Origin: Lactobacillus sp. UBA5815 | Lineage (GTDB): Bacteria; Bacillota; Bacilli; Lactobacillales; Lactobacillaceae | Length of the DNA stretch: 9,758 bases | Assembly (NCBI GenBank): GCA_002417825.1 | Contig: DICX01000089.1 | Coordinates: 1 to 9,758, forward strand | Reading direction: 5' to 3' | In this document: positions 1-6,706 of the stretch, in pieces | How positions within the stretch are numbered: position 1 is the first letter of the stretch | Layout: each line of letters starts with the position of its first letter | Translations under genes and position numbers: made by a program | Notes under the pieces: generated by a model | What the model was told of the DNA's origin: nothing | Database searches by the model: none | The model's input: the letters and a program-made list of their open reading frames with translations, nothing else

Positions 1-512
1 CTGGCATGATCGCACAAAATAAAGACTGCCATGCCAAGACCGCCAAAAATCATTGCGGTGAACAACCCTGTCGTCGACATCTGCTTGATATCAAAAACAT
101 TATTCACGTTAACCAGCTGGCCCTTGATCTTGACTTGAGCTATATTGGCGATACTCATCGCAAAACAAGCTAGCGACACGATCGCACCGGCTTGCCGATT
201 GACTTCAAAAGTTCGCGCTAATTGGTACCCCCAGCTCAATGCAAAATAAAGGGCAAAAAGGGCAAAAGTGCCTTTCCAAATCAAATTCGCGATATTAACG
301 AACGGCTGCAAAGCAAATGCAAACGTCCGCCAATGCCACATCACTTTCGCAACGTGAACGAAGCTTGCGAAAAGGACGGCTAATGAGCCGACTAAAGTAA
401 TCGGGAGCGTTGAGATGAATGCATCACGCAACGCAACCAACCAGCGGACTTGGCCAAGTTTAGTTGCGATCGGTAAGACATATTTTTCAAGCCAATGAAC
501 CAAACGTGTCAT
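1..512 (-). CDS. PTS sugar transporter subunit IIC (cellobiose/lactose type), N-terminal part only
   Basis: This minus-strand frame opens with ATG at 512 and stays open for 170 codons to the left edge, so the C-terminal part is missing. The N-terminus begins MTRLVHWLEKYVLPIATKLG and continues with an RDAFISTLPITLVGSLAVLF stretch. That matches the amphipathic start and first membrane helix of EIIC proteins of the lactose/cellobiose PTS family (typically about 420-450 residues). More hydrophobic segments follow at about residues 65-90, 105-120 and 150-165. In the family, EIIC forms the membrane channel that takes up and hands over a sugar for phosphorylation by EIIB; the substrate cannot be read from this fragment. 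The start lies 2 nt after the stop of the helicase gene, and a purine-rich GAGAGAG about 10 nt upstream, inside the helicase 3' end, can serve as ribosome binding site. The helicase neighbour says nothing about the sugar. A stand-alone EIIC without EIIA/EIIB nearby is possible. Confidence 0.8.
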   Translation of the reverse strand, partial: MTRLVHWLEKYVLPIATKLGQVRWLVALRDAFISTLPITLVGSLAVLFASFVHVAKVMWHWRTFAFALQPFVNIANLIWKGTFALFALYFALSWGYQLARTFEVNRQAGAIVSLACFAMSIANIAQVKIKGQLVNVNNVFDIKQMSTTGLFTAMIFGGLGMAVFILCDHA

Positions 513-514
513 GA

Positions 515-1753
515 TCAAATCTCTCTCTTTTCTTTGCCTCTGGGATGGTATCCTTTGTTCTTTTTCTGCCGCCACCGATTCTTCTTATGTTTCACCGGAC
601 TTGGTACCGATTTGGACTGAGACACTGATGACGTTTTTTTGACTTTTGGTGTTACGATCAAATGTGTGCTCAATGACGTTTTCGTGAAATACACGCGAGT
701 GACTTCATCCGGCATCAGCATTTTTCGAAGATCTCGAAAATCATGGTCATCCCCCAACGTGATGACACGGCCAAATGCATTCATTCGGCCTGTTCGACCA
801 GCACGATGAAGATAAACGTTGCGTGTTTCCGGAATTTCAAAGTTGACGACATAAGTCAGTCCAGGAATGTCCAAGCCACGCGCTGCCAGATCCGTCACCA
901 GCAAAAGACGCGTTTGCCCGTGTGCTAATTTTTTCAACGCATGTTCTTGCGCTTGCTTGCTCTGCTTTTTTGACAACACATCGAAATTCATTTTCGTATG
1001 TCTTAAAATCGCCGCATAATGTTCAAGATTTTCTTCACGGTCGAAAAACAAAAGGCCTTTAAAATCATCTTGTTTGACTAAGCGTTGCAAAAATTCGATT
1101 TTATATTGGTTCGAAACTTGTAAGAAGCCATGTTCAACATGACTCACTTGTTCAGAACGAACATCGATCTTCAAAAATTGACGATCAAACAGCTGCTCAC
1201 ATTTCTTCGTAACGTCAGATTCCGAAGCACCAAACAGCAAGATCTGACTGTCATCTGACAGTTGCTGACCTAAACTGGCGATCAAATCGGTCTTAAAAAG
1301 TTCAAGCACATCATCTGCTTCATCGATGATCAGGCTTTGAATCTGATCTGGCTTGATCTTATTTGCAGAAAAGAAATCAAAGAATCGCCCTGGTGTCACG
1401 ATCAGAACTTCAGGTTTGCGTTTCTTGAGTTGCTGAAGCTGGCGCTGACGATTCCCAGCACCAACCAAGGAGAGCATTTTTAAATCAAGTGCTGCCGCGT
1501 ACGGCTGAAGAACATGCCGCGTTTGAACCGCTAATTCAGTCGTTGGTTCAAAAATAACGGCTGCACTCGTTTGTCCATGATGCAAACGTTCCAAAACAGG
1601 CAGCGAATATGCTAGTGTCTTTCCAGATCCTGTCTTAGCAAGACCCACCACGCTCTCTCCTTGACGGATTGCGTCATAAGTCCGTTCCTGAATCAGCGTT
1701 GGTTTGACTTTGCCTTGCTGCTTTAAAACCTCAATAATTGGTTCTGAATACAT
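515..1753 (-). CDS. DEAD-box ATP-dependent RNA helicase
   Basis: A 412-residue superfamily 2 helicase that should unwind or remodel RNA duplexes with ATP in the cytoplasm, probably in ribosome assembly or mRNA turnover. Motifs in order: Q motif PTLIQ (18-22), Walker A AKTGSGKT (39-46), Ia PTTELA (70-75), Ib TPGR (120-123), DEAD (144-147), motif III position GAS instead of SAT (175-177), motif V around TDLAARGLDIPG (287-298), and motif VI HRAGRTGR (316-323). A basic, disordered-looking tail from about 370 to the end (KKNRWRQKKNKGYHPRGK) probably binds RNA. Length fits a minimal DEAD-box protein; the helicase core resembles the Bacillus YfmL/CshC type more than the long CshA type, but I cannot prove orthology. 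ATG at 1753 has GGAG 5 nt upstream, inside the end of the preceding gene, whose stop is 2 nt before. Translational coupling with that gene is likely. Confidence 0.95.
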   Translation of the reverse strand: MYSEPIIEVLKQQGKVKPTLIQERTYDAIRQGESVVGLAKTGSGKTLAYSLPVLERLHHGQTSAAVIFEPTTELAVQTRHVLQPYAAALDLKMLSLVGAGNRQRQLQQLKKRKPEVLIVTPGRFFDFFSANKIKPDQIQSLIIDEADDVLELFKTDLIASLGQQLSDDSQILLFGASESDVTKKCEQLFDRQFLKIDVRSEQVSHVEHGFLQVSNQYKIEFLQRLVKQDDFKGLLFFDREENLEHYAAILRHTKMNFDVLSKKQSKQAQEHALKKLAHGQTRLLLVTDLAARGLDIPGLTYVVNFEIPETRNVYLHRAGRTGRMNAFGRVITLGDDHDFRDLRKMLMPDEVTRVYFTKTSLSTHLIVTPKVKKTSSVSQSKSVPSPVKHKKNRWRQKKNKGYHPRGKEKREI

Positions 1754-1755
1754 TT

Positions 1756-2460
1756 TTACTCCATATCTGGTTCATATAATTGTTCATAAGTCGTCAAACT
1801 ACCGATATAAGCGAACATCGTCACATCATGACGATCCAACTGATCGACATGTGCGACGTTGCCATTTTGTGTATAGCACCAAAACGCATAGTGTGTTTTG
1901 TCTTTTAAACTGGCGCCCGTATACATAAATTTAGTCTGTTTTGAAAATAACGTGTGCCAACGATAATCTCCCATGACGCACACACTTTTACCGTTTTGTT
2001 CGAGAAGTTGTACGAATTGCGTCATTTGGCGCCAATATCGATGGGACTGAGAAAGGACTGCAGGAACGATCAAAACAGGTAATTCTCCCGTATTTTGACC
2101 AATTTTCGATTCAAAATAATGATATTGCGCCTCGACACTTGATTCGTTACTAAAAGAAACGATCGTTCCAAAACTTAAATGTGTTCCCTGCATCTGATCG
2201 CGATATAACAAATAATTGTCGTCAAAGTAAGACTTGCCCTGCGTGCCACGTAAATAAACGAACTTGATCCCATTTTTTTGAAGTTGATCAAGATCCACAA
2301 AATCCTTGTCTTGGTCGAGTTCAACCCCTACGACAGACATGTTGGCACCTTGCGGCAATGTCGTTTGCCGATTCATGTGAAAAAGACTGAAAAGCAAAAC
2401 ACTACCGATCAAAACTAATAATAAAACGATAATCACATGACGATGACGAAAACGATGCAA
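1756..2460 (-). CDS. Membrane-anchored GH25 (lysozyme-like) domain protein, catalytic residues lost
   Basis: A 234-residue protein with a basic N-terminus (HRFRHRH) and one hydrophobic segment at about 9-28, so it is probably a membrane-anchored extracytoplasmic protein. The rest follows the GH25 muramidase pattern: an opening strand GVELD at 45-49 (family GIDVS), KNGIKFVYLRGTQGKSYFDD (62-81, family 'GIDFVFIKATEG..Y.D'), AQYHYF (111-116, family 'AEAQA..F'), ELPVLIVP (126-133, family 'LPPVLDIE') and a late YAFWCYTQNGNVAHVDQLDR (191-210, family 'WQY...G.V.GI.G.VDLN'). The family's catalytic Asp and DxE pair are replaced by E47 and by I131/P133. It is therefore probably not an active lysozyme and may bind peptidoglycan or have a structural role (inference). 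The start is TTG, chosen because an AAGGAGG lies 7 nt upstream and no ATG occurs before the membrane segment. The helicase gene follows after 2 nt. Confidence 0.8.
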   Translation of the reverse strand: MHRFRHRHVIIVLLLVLIGSVLLFSLFHMNRQTTLPQGANMSVVGVELDQDKDFVDLDQLQKNGIKFVYLRGTQGKSYFDDNYLLYRDQMQGTHLSFGTIVSFSNESSVEAQYHYFESKIGQNTGELPVLIVPAVLSQSHRYWRQMTQFVQLLEQNGKSVCVMGDYRWHTLFSKQTKFMYTGASLKDKTHYAFWCYTQNGNVAHVDQLDRHDVTMFAYIGSLTTYEQLYEPDME

Positions 2461-2467
2461 AAGAACG

Positions 2468-2474
2468 CCTCCTT
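2468..2474 (-). promoter_or_regulatory. Ribosome binding site that decides the TTG start at 2460
   Basis: On the minus strand AAGGAGG ends 7 nt before TTG at 2460. This near-perfect Shine-Dalgarno sequence fixes the rare TTG start of the GH25-like gene. The next in-frame ATG would come after the membrane segment. Confidence 0.8.
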
Positions 2475-2478
2475 GCTT

Positions 2479-2507
2479 ATTTTAACGAATTTTTCAATGA
2501 AGACCAA
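2479..2507 (-). promoter_or_regulatory. Possible promoter of the GH25-like/helicase/PTS unit
   Basis: On the minus strand TTGGTC (2507-2502) and TAAAAT (2484-2479) are separated by 17 nt, a sigma-A-like pair. The implied transcription start near 2472 falls within the ribosome binding site and would leave only about 12 nt of leader, which is unusually short. Either the leader is that short or the real promoter lies further upstream, for instance around a TAGAAT on the minus strand near 2521-2526. I hold this call loosely. Confidence 0.3.
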
Positions 2508-2532
2508 GTAGCAGTTCATTCTACTTAACGCG

Positions 2533-2538
2533 TATAAT
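2533..2538 (+). promoter_or_regulatory. -10 element upstream of the APC permease gene
   Basis: A perfect TATAAT lies 41 nt before the TTG start of the permease gene, predicting transcription from about 2545 and a leader of about 34 nt. The hexamer 17 nt upstream (2510-2515) does not look like TTGACA, so the -35 is weak or an activator may be needed. Confidence 0.45.
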
Positions 2539-2566
2539 AAATATCAGCTTGTCTTAAACATGAATT

Positions 2567-2572
2567 GAGGGG
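2567..2572 (+). promoter_or_regulatory. Ribosome binding site that decides the TTG start at 2579
   Basis: GAGGGG sits 6 nt before TTG at 2579. The only nearby upstream ATG (2560) runs into a stop after two codons, so TTG is the credible start of the permease. Confidence 0.75.
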
Positions 2573-2578
2573 CTTATC

Positions 2579-3904
2579 TTGAAACGAGAAATCAATTTTT
2601 CGCAGGCACTGGCAACCGTAGTCGGTACGGTCATCGGTGGCGGCGTCTTCTTCAAAATCAGTACGATTTCTGCTCAAACTGGCCATCCCAGTCTAACTTT
2701 GTTCGTCTGGCTGCTCGCAGGTATCGTTTCGATTGCTTCAGGCCTGACGATTTCTGAAATCGCCGCTGCTTTTCCAGTCACAGGCGGCCCAACGAAGTAC
2801 ATCGAATATACTTACGGGAAGATTTGGGGATTTCTATTTGGTTGGGCACAAATGGTGATTTACTTTCCTGCCAATATTGGAGCGCTTTGTGTGATCTTTG
2901 CCCAGCAATTCATATCATTATTTGGGCTTTCAACACATCTCAATACGTTTATCGCCATAAGTGTCGCGCTTTTACTAGCAATGATCAATTTTATTGGAAC
3001 CCGATTCTCTACTCGGATGCAGTCAGCGGCAACGATTTTAAAGTTGATCCCATTGATCGTGATCATTTTAGGAGGTTTCATCAGTAAAAATCAGATTCAC
3101 CTCACTTTATGGCCACTGATGTCTGGATCAAAGCTCAATTTTTCCCACGCATTGAGCAGTGGTATGCTTTCTTGCTTATTTGCTTATGATGGCTGGATGA
3201 ACGTGACCAATCTGGCCGGTGAAACGAAACATCCTGAAAAAGATCTTTCTCGAGCAATCATTTTGGGTCTGTCGATCATCACGTTAGTTTACGTTCTCGT
3301 TAATTATACATTCATGTCAGTCTTGCCATTCAATGAAATCAAAGGAAATGAAAATACGGCTTTCTTAGCCGCCACTAAGTTGTTTGGCAACGTTGGCGGA
3401 AAATTAGTGACGATCGGCATCTTGATTTCTGTTTATGGTGCCATCAACGGTTTTTTCTTAACTGGGATGCGCGTCCCCTATACCTTAGCTCATGAGCGGA
3501 CTTTACCATTTGCAGATAAGATTGGCAAAACCAACATCAACACCGGTGTTCCAACAATCAGCGGCCTGATCATCTTAGGCATTTCTTTGATCATGATTTT
3601 TCTGGGAACTTTTGACCTGTTGACCGACATGCTTGTTTTCGTGATGTGGTGTTTCACAACGATGATTTCAATTTCAGTCATCCTTTTAAGGCACCGTGAT
3701 CCTGAGCTCAAAAGGCCATACACCGTTCCAGGTTATCCAGTGATTCCATTGATTTCGATCAGCAGCGGTATTTTCATCATCGTCACCACGATGATCAATG
3801 AATTCAGATTATCATTGATCGGTATCGGTTTGACGCTGTTAAGCTTACCTATTTACCATCTCATGAAGCATCGCCATAAAACGTCAGTCAAAAAGGGATC
3901 CTAA
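2579..3904 (+). CDS. APC-family amino acid permease, SteT-like (serine/threonine exchanger type)
   Basis: A 441-residue integral membrane transporter with about 12 hydrophobic segments, as expected for the amino acid-polyamine-organocation superfamily. Segment 1 holds the glycine-rich unwound stretch GTVIGGGVFF (16-25). Segment 2 carries SGLTISEIAAAFPVTGG (54-70), segment 3 follows with WGFLFGWAQ (83-91), and segment 6 begins FAYDGWMNV (201-209), followed by the AGETKHPEKDL loop (213-223). This order and spacing match the LAT-type branch exemplified by Bacillus SteT, an Ser/Thr exchanger. Substrate here is inferred only at the level of neutral amino acids. The C-terminus is basic (KHRHKTSVKKGS). 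The gene stands alone on the plus strand, reads away from the GH25-like unit and ends in a hairpin that overlaps its last codons. The start is TTG, supported by GAGGGG 6 nt upstream. Confidence 0.9.
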   Translation: MKREINFSQALATVVGTVIGGGVFFKISTISAQTGHPSLTLFVWLLAGIVSIASGLTISEIAAAFPVTGGPTKYIEYTYGKIWGFLFGWAQMVIYFPANIGALCVIFAQQFISLFGLSTHLNTFIAISVALLLAMINFIGTRFSTRMQSAATILKLIPLIVIILGGFISKNQIHLTLWPLMSGSKLNFSHALSSGMLSCLFAYDGWMNVTNLAGETKHPEKDLSRAIILGLSIITLVYVLVNYTFMSVLPFNEIKGNENTAFLAATKLFGNVGGKLVTIGILISVYGAINGFFLTGMRVPYTLAHERTLPFADKIGKTNINTGVPTISGLIILGISLIMIFLGTFDLLTDMLVFVMWCFTTMISISVILLRHRDPELKRPYTVPGYPVIPLISISSGIFIIVTTMINEFRLSLIGIGLTLLSLPIYHLMKHRHKTSVKKGS

Positions 3905-3918
3905 AAAGGATCCCTTTT
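3890..3918. terminator. Bidirectional terminator between permease and hpt
   Basis: An 11-bp perfect inverted repeat, AAAAGGGATCC at 3891-3901 and GGATCCCTTTT at 3908-3918, encloses a 6-nt A-rich loop that contains the permease stop codon. On the minus strand, hpt transcripts see the stem followed by five T residues. On the plus strand the T tract is only four and belongs to the stem. It probably stops both convergent genes, more strongly on the minus strand. Confidence 0.75.
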
Positions 3919-3929
3919 GATCGATCGTT

Positions 3930-4496
3930 TTAAGCGTTGGCCTTGATCACTTCCGGCTTAACGACCCCGATATAAGGAATATTACGATATTCATTCAAAT
4001 AATCCAAGCCATAACCAACGACAAATTCATTTGCAACGTTGGCACCGTAATAATCGACGACGACATCGTTGATCCGGCGTGCTGTTTTATTCAGCAGTGC
4101 ACAACATTTGACGCTTTTTGCGCCACGTTTTGAGATCAAATCTTCCATGAACTTGAGTGTCAAGCCAGTGTCCACGATATCTTCTACCAAGAGCACATCA
4201 CGATCTTTAACCTCAGCTTGCAAATCAATAATCAGTTTGACTTTACCAGTAGATTCAAAACCATCGCCATAACTAGAAACATCCATGAAGTCATTTTGCA
4301 TCTTCACGTCCATTTCCCGAACCAAATCGGTCATGAAGAAAGCAGCGCCTTTTAAAACGCCAACGACTAAAGGATCCTTGCCTGCATAATCTTTAGTCAG
4401 CTGATGACCCAACCGCTTGGTCATTTGTTGAATGTCTTCTTTAGAATATAAAACATGGTCAATAATGTCATTGATATGATCTGCGTCTACTGTCAT
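3930..4496 (-). CDS. hpt: Hypoxanthine phosphoribosyltransferase
   Basis: A 188-residue cytoplasmic purine-salvage enzyme that transfers the phosphoribosyl group of PRPP to hypoxanthine (usually also guanine), giving IMP or GMP and pyrophosphate. The type I PRTase features are all present: pyrophosphate loop VLKGA (47-51), flexible loop around DVSSYGDG (72-79), PRPP motif VLLVEDIVDTGLTL (101-114) with its acidic pair E105-D106, a purine-contacting lysine in NKTAR (K137), and the base/Mg region EFVVGYGLDY (157-166). Length is normal (about 180 residues). ATG at 4496 is preceded by AAGGA 8 nt upstream. In many Firmicutes hpt lies between tilS and ftsH; here it stands alone with its own -10 element, between a convergent permease and a CNNM-family gene, so it may be a relocated or second copy. 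Confidence 0.95.
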   Translation of the reverse strand: MTVDADHINDIIDHVLYSKEDIQQMTKRLGHQLTKDYAGKDPLVVGVLKGAAFFMTDLVREMDVKMQNDFMDVSSYGDGFESTGKVKLIIDLQAEVKDRDVLLVEDIVDTGLTLKFMEDLISKRGAKSVKCCALLNKTARRINDVVVDYYGANVANEFVVGYGLDYLNEYRNIPYIGVVKPEVIKANA

Positions 4497-4541
4497 CTTT
4501 CCCGTCCTTTTCCATAAATCTATGAGTTGTGTTTAACGAAG

Positions 4542-4547
4542 ATTATA
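4542..4547 (-). promoter_or_regulatory. -10 element for hpt
   Basis: On the minus strand TATAAT lies about 45 nt upstream of the hpt ATG, predicting a leader of about 40 nt. The -35 position (about 4565-4570, TGCTTT) is poor and falls inside the terminator of the upstream gene. Confidence 0.5.
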
Positions 4548-4561
4548 TACCATTGCCGACT

Positions 4562-4585
4562 AAAAAAGCACCCCTAATCGGGTGC
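4562..4585 (-). terminator. Intrinsic terminator after the CNNM/CBS gene
   Basis: On the minus strand GCACCC (4585-4580), a 6-nt loop and GGGTGC (4573-4568) are followed by six T residues (4567-4562). It lies just after the stop at 4593 and should end the 6704-4593 transcription unit before hpt. Confidence 0.85.
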
Positions 4586-4592
4586 CTTTGTT

Positions 4593-5951
4593 TTATTGTT
4601 TGTTTTCTCCTTCGATTTGAGACGCAGCAATAGGCTCAGAAAGTTTTTCCACCGCAAACCAGCGCATAAATCCTTGTTCCACAGAAGTCAACTTGAATTT
4701 GTAGCCTTCTAGCGTCACACTCTTGCCTTTCGTCAAATCAGGATAGTGCTCCATCATATAGCCGCCAACTGTGATGATGTCACTGTTTTGAAAATGTTTC
4801 ACCTTATCATGGAAATAACGCTCAAAATCATAAAGCGTCGTTTTCCCTGAAACTTTGATAACACCCTGTTCATCTTTAATGATATATTCATCTGAAACAT
4901 CGTCGATTTCATCTTTTATCGAACCAAAAAGCTCTTCATAGATATCTTTATCTGTAACGATTCCAGATGTACCACCATATTCATCAACGACCAACACGAT
5001 TGGTGTATGTTTTTTGATCATCAATTGCAAGATATCTTGAATCAGCATCGATTCCGGTACCGTGATGATCGCACGGATGATCCGCGTGACGGGGACCGTC
5101 GTGTTGTTTTCCTGCGTTTGCTGGACGATATCATAAGCATAGATATAACCCACGATATCATCTTTGTCATTGTCACGTACGACTGGAAAGCGGCTGAATC
5201 CTTCAGAAATATAACGTGTCATCGCAGTGGCGATATTATCAGTGGCATCTAAAACCATCAGCCGTGTTCGATCTGTCATGATATCTTTTGCGACTTTGTC
5301 GTTCAGTTCAAAAGCACGTTCCATGTAGATCAAGTCGTCTTTATCCAGAGACCCGCTTGAAACCGCATGGCGGGAAAGGTTCAAAATCTCAGATTGTGAA
5401 TAGACTTGATTTTCTTCATCTGCCGGTTTAAAACCCAGCAGCTTCAAAACACCATTTGCACTTGAATTCAACAACCAAACGAATGGATAAACCAAAGTAT
5501 GAAAGACATGCAACGGCGTCACGACGCCCATCAAAATTTTAACCGGCATGTCGATGGCGATGTTTTTAGGGACGATTTCTGTGACGACGACTTCTAAATA
5601 AGTCAACAGTACGATCCCCAATACAGAACTGATCACATGTACCGTTGTCGTGCTCAATGCGGTCATTCCCAGCAGATCAATCAAAAGTTTGGCAATGGTT
5701 CCTTCACCTAACCAGCCTAAAATAACGCCAACTAAAGTCGTCCCCACTTGCGTCGTCGAAAGATATTCGTTCAGATTGCGCACCATATGAAGCGCACGTT
5801 TCACCTTTCGCGGATTTCCTTGATGATTGGCGACCATTTCTTCAAGCTGGCTCGCGCGGGCTTGTACAAGCGCAAACTCGGCCAAAACAAAGAAAGTTGC
5901 AATTATAAAAATAATTAAAATAGCAATAACATTTATAAGTTCTGTAACCAT
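4593..5951 (-). CDS. CNNM/CBS/CorC_HlyC-domain membrane protein (magnesium and cobalt homeostasis family)
   Basis: From ATG at 5951 the protein has 452 residues with the standard architecture of bacterial CNNM/CorC proteins. Residues 1-190 form the CNNM membrane domain with about 3-4 helices: FVLAEFALVQARASQLEEMV in the first, a TTLVGVILGWLGEGT region, and the conserved acidic TEIVPKNIAI near the third. Two CBS motifs follow (about 215-335, including VVDEYGGTSGIVTDKDIYEE), then a CorC_HlyC domain (about 365-440). Relatives such as Bacillus YhdP/MpfA act in Mg2+ export, with the CBS pair sensing nucleotide or Mg2+; that role is inferred here. An in-frame TTG at 5981 would add ten residues with only a weak AAGAAAG upstream. 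I prefer the ATG because AAGGA precedes it, though only 4 nt away, and because relatives start at this point. It follows the 232-residue membrane protein gene and ends in a strong terminator. Confidence 0.92.
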   Translation of the reverse strand: MVTELINVIAILIIFIIATFFVLAEFALVQARASQLEEMVANHQGNPRKVKRALHMVRNLNEYLSTTQVGTTLVGVILGWLGEGTIAKLLIDLLGMTALSTTTVHVISSVLGIVLLTYLEVVVTEIVPKNIAIDMPVKILMGVVTPLHVFHTLVYPFVWLLNSSANGVLKLLGFKPADEENQVYSQSEILNLSRHAVSSGSLDKDDLIYMERAFELNDKVAKDIMTDRTRLMVLDATDNIATAMTRYISEGFSRFPVVRDNDKDDIVGYIYAYDIVQQTQENNTTVPVTRIIRAIITVPESMLIQDILQLMIKKHTPIVLVVDEYGGTSGIVTDKDIYEELFGSIKDEIDDVSDEYIIKDEQGVIKVSGKTTLYDFERYFHDKVKHFQNSDIITVGGYMMEHYPDLTKGKSVTLEGYKFKLTSVEQGFMRWFAVEKLSEPIAASQIEGENKQ

Positions 5952-6005
5952 CGTTTCCTTATTAACACCTATCGCATTCAAATCTTTCTTAATTAAAGTT
6001 TAACA

Positions 6006-6704
6006 TTATTTTTCGGAATCTGGAATCCAATGACCTACCAATCCCGGTCGATCATAATGATTGACCACTTGAGAAGACGCCCGTTTAGGAAAAATATTTT
6101 TAGGAATGAGGATCTTATCACGAAAATCATTCGGCAACGCTAAAAAACCAATCTTCTTAAATCCTGAATCCCGAAGTCGGAAACGGTAACCCTTGAAATA
6201 CGCATGCTGCCGCTGTGTTAATTTGACATCATCAAGTGAAAATTTCATTGGTGTCTTCTTGAAAGACACATAAACATCATAATCATCGCGTCCTAAATAG
6301 GTCACTTGTTGTTCGACTGTTGATCGCCGATATATCGCAGTTAGTTTACTTGGGGTCGAAAAATCCGCCACATAACGCAATTCTTCAACTTCATTTGGAT
6401 CATATGGCTGCACTGAAAACATCTGAACGTTATAGCGTCGCGTTTGTGCAGAGACGTAATGGGTTTGCTCATAATAATCATGATATCGTTTATTCTGAAA
6501 CTGACTCACTAAAAAGCTAATCAAGACTAATCCCGTCACAACGCCAAACAAGGTCCAAGTGATCTTATTTTGAATCATCAAAACCGGGATCAGCCCAACG
6601 AAAATAACTAAAAAGCCCAAAATCAGAAACATCGCCGGTTGAATAAAATTAGACCACTGATCAGCAGCGGCCCATTGACTTGGTGTTAAACTCAATAACG
6701 CCAT
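6006..6704 (-). CDS. Unrecognised membrane protein with two TM helices and a C-terminal soluble domain
   Basis: I do not recognise the family of this 232-residue protein. Two adjacent hydrophobic segments lie at about 25-44 and 48-69, joined by a tight QNKI turn, so both termini are probably on the same side of the membrane. The remaining 160 residues are soluble, rich in Tyr, Arg and Lys, with a predicted beta-rich look (YVADFSTPSKLTAIYRRST, VTYLGRDDYDVYVSF). The C-terminus is short and polar (WIPDSEK). It is upstream of the CNNM/CBS gene on the same strand with no terminator between them, so the two are likely co-transcribed and may act together at the membrane (inference). ATG at 6704 has no usable ribosome binding site: the nearest GGAG is 17 nt upstream. 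The frame upstream runs to a stop without any start codon. A short ORF ends 2 nt before the ATG, which suggests coupled translation. Confidence 0.8.
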   Translation of the reverse strand: MALLSLTPSQWAAADQWSNFIQPAMFLILGFLVIFVGLIPVLMIQNKITWTLFGVVTGLVLISFLVSQFQNKRYHDYYEQTHYVSAQTRRYNVQMFSVQPYDPNEVEELRYVADFSTPSKLTAIYRRSTVEQQVTYLGRDDYDVYVSFKKTPMKFSLDDVKLTQRQHAYFKGYRFRLRDSGFKKIGFLALPNDFRDKILIPKNIFPKRASSQVVNHYDRPGLVGHWIPDSEK

Positions 6705-6706
6705 CT

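Noticed and set aside
743..928. Plus-strand open frames lying opposite the helicase gene, and similar ones opposite hpt, the CNNM gene and xpkA
   Set aside because: All are antisense to confidently identified genes, without ribosome binding sites or recognisable domains.
5952..5981. Ten-codon N-terminal extension of the CNNM protein from TTG at 5981
   Set aside because: The upstream AAGAAAG is a poor ribosome binding site and the added residues are polar and absent from typical relatives; however, the AAGGA before the preferred ATG is close (4 nt), so the extension is not fully excluded.
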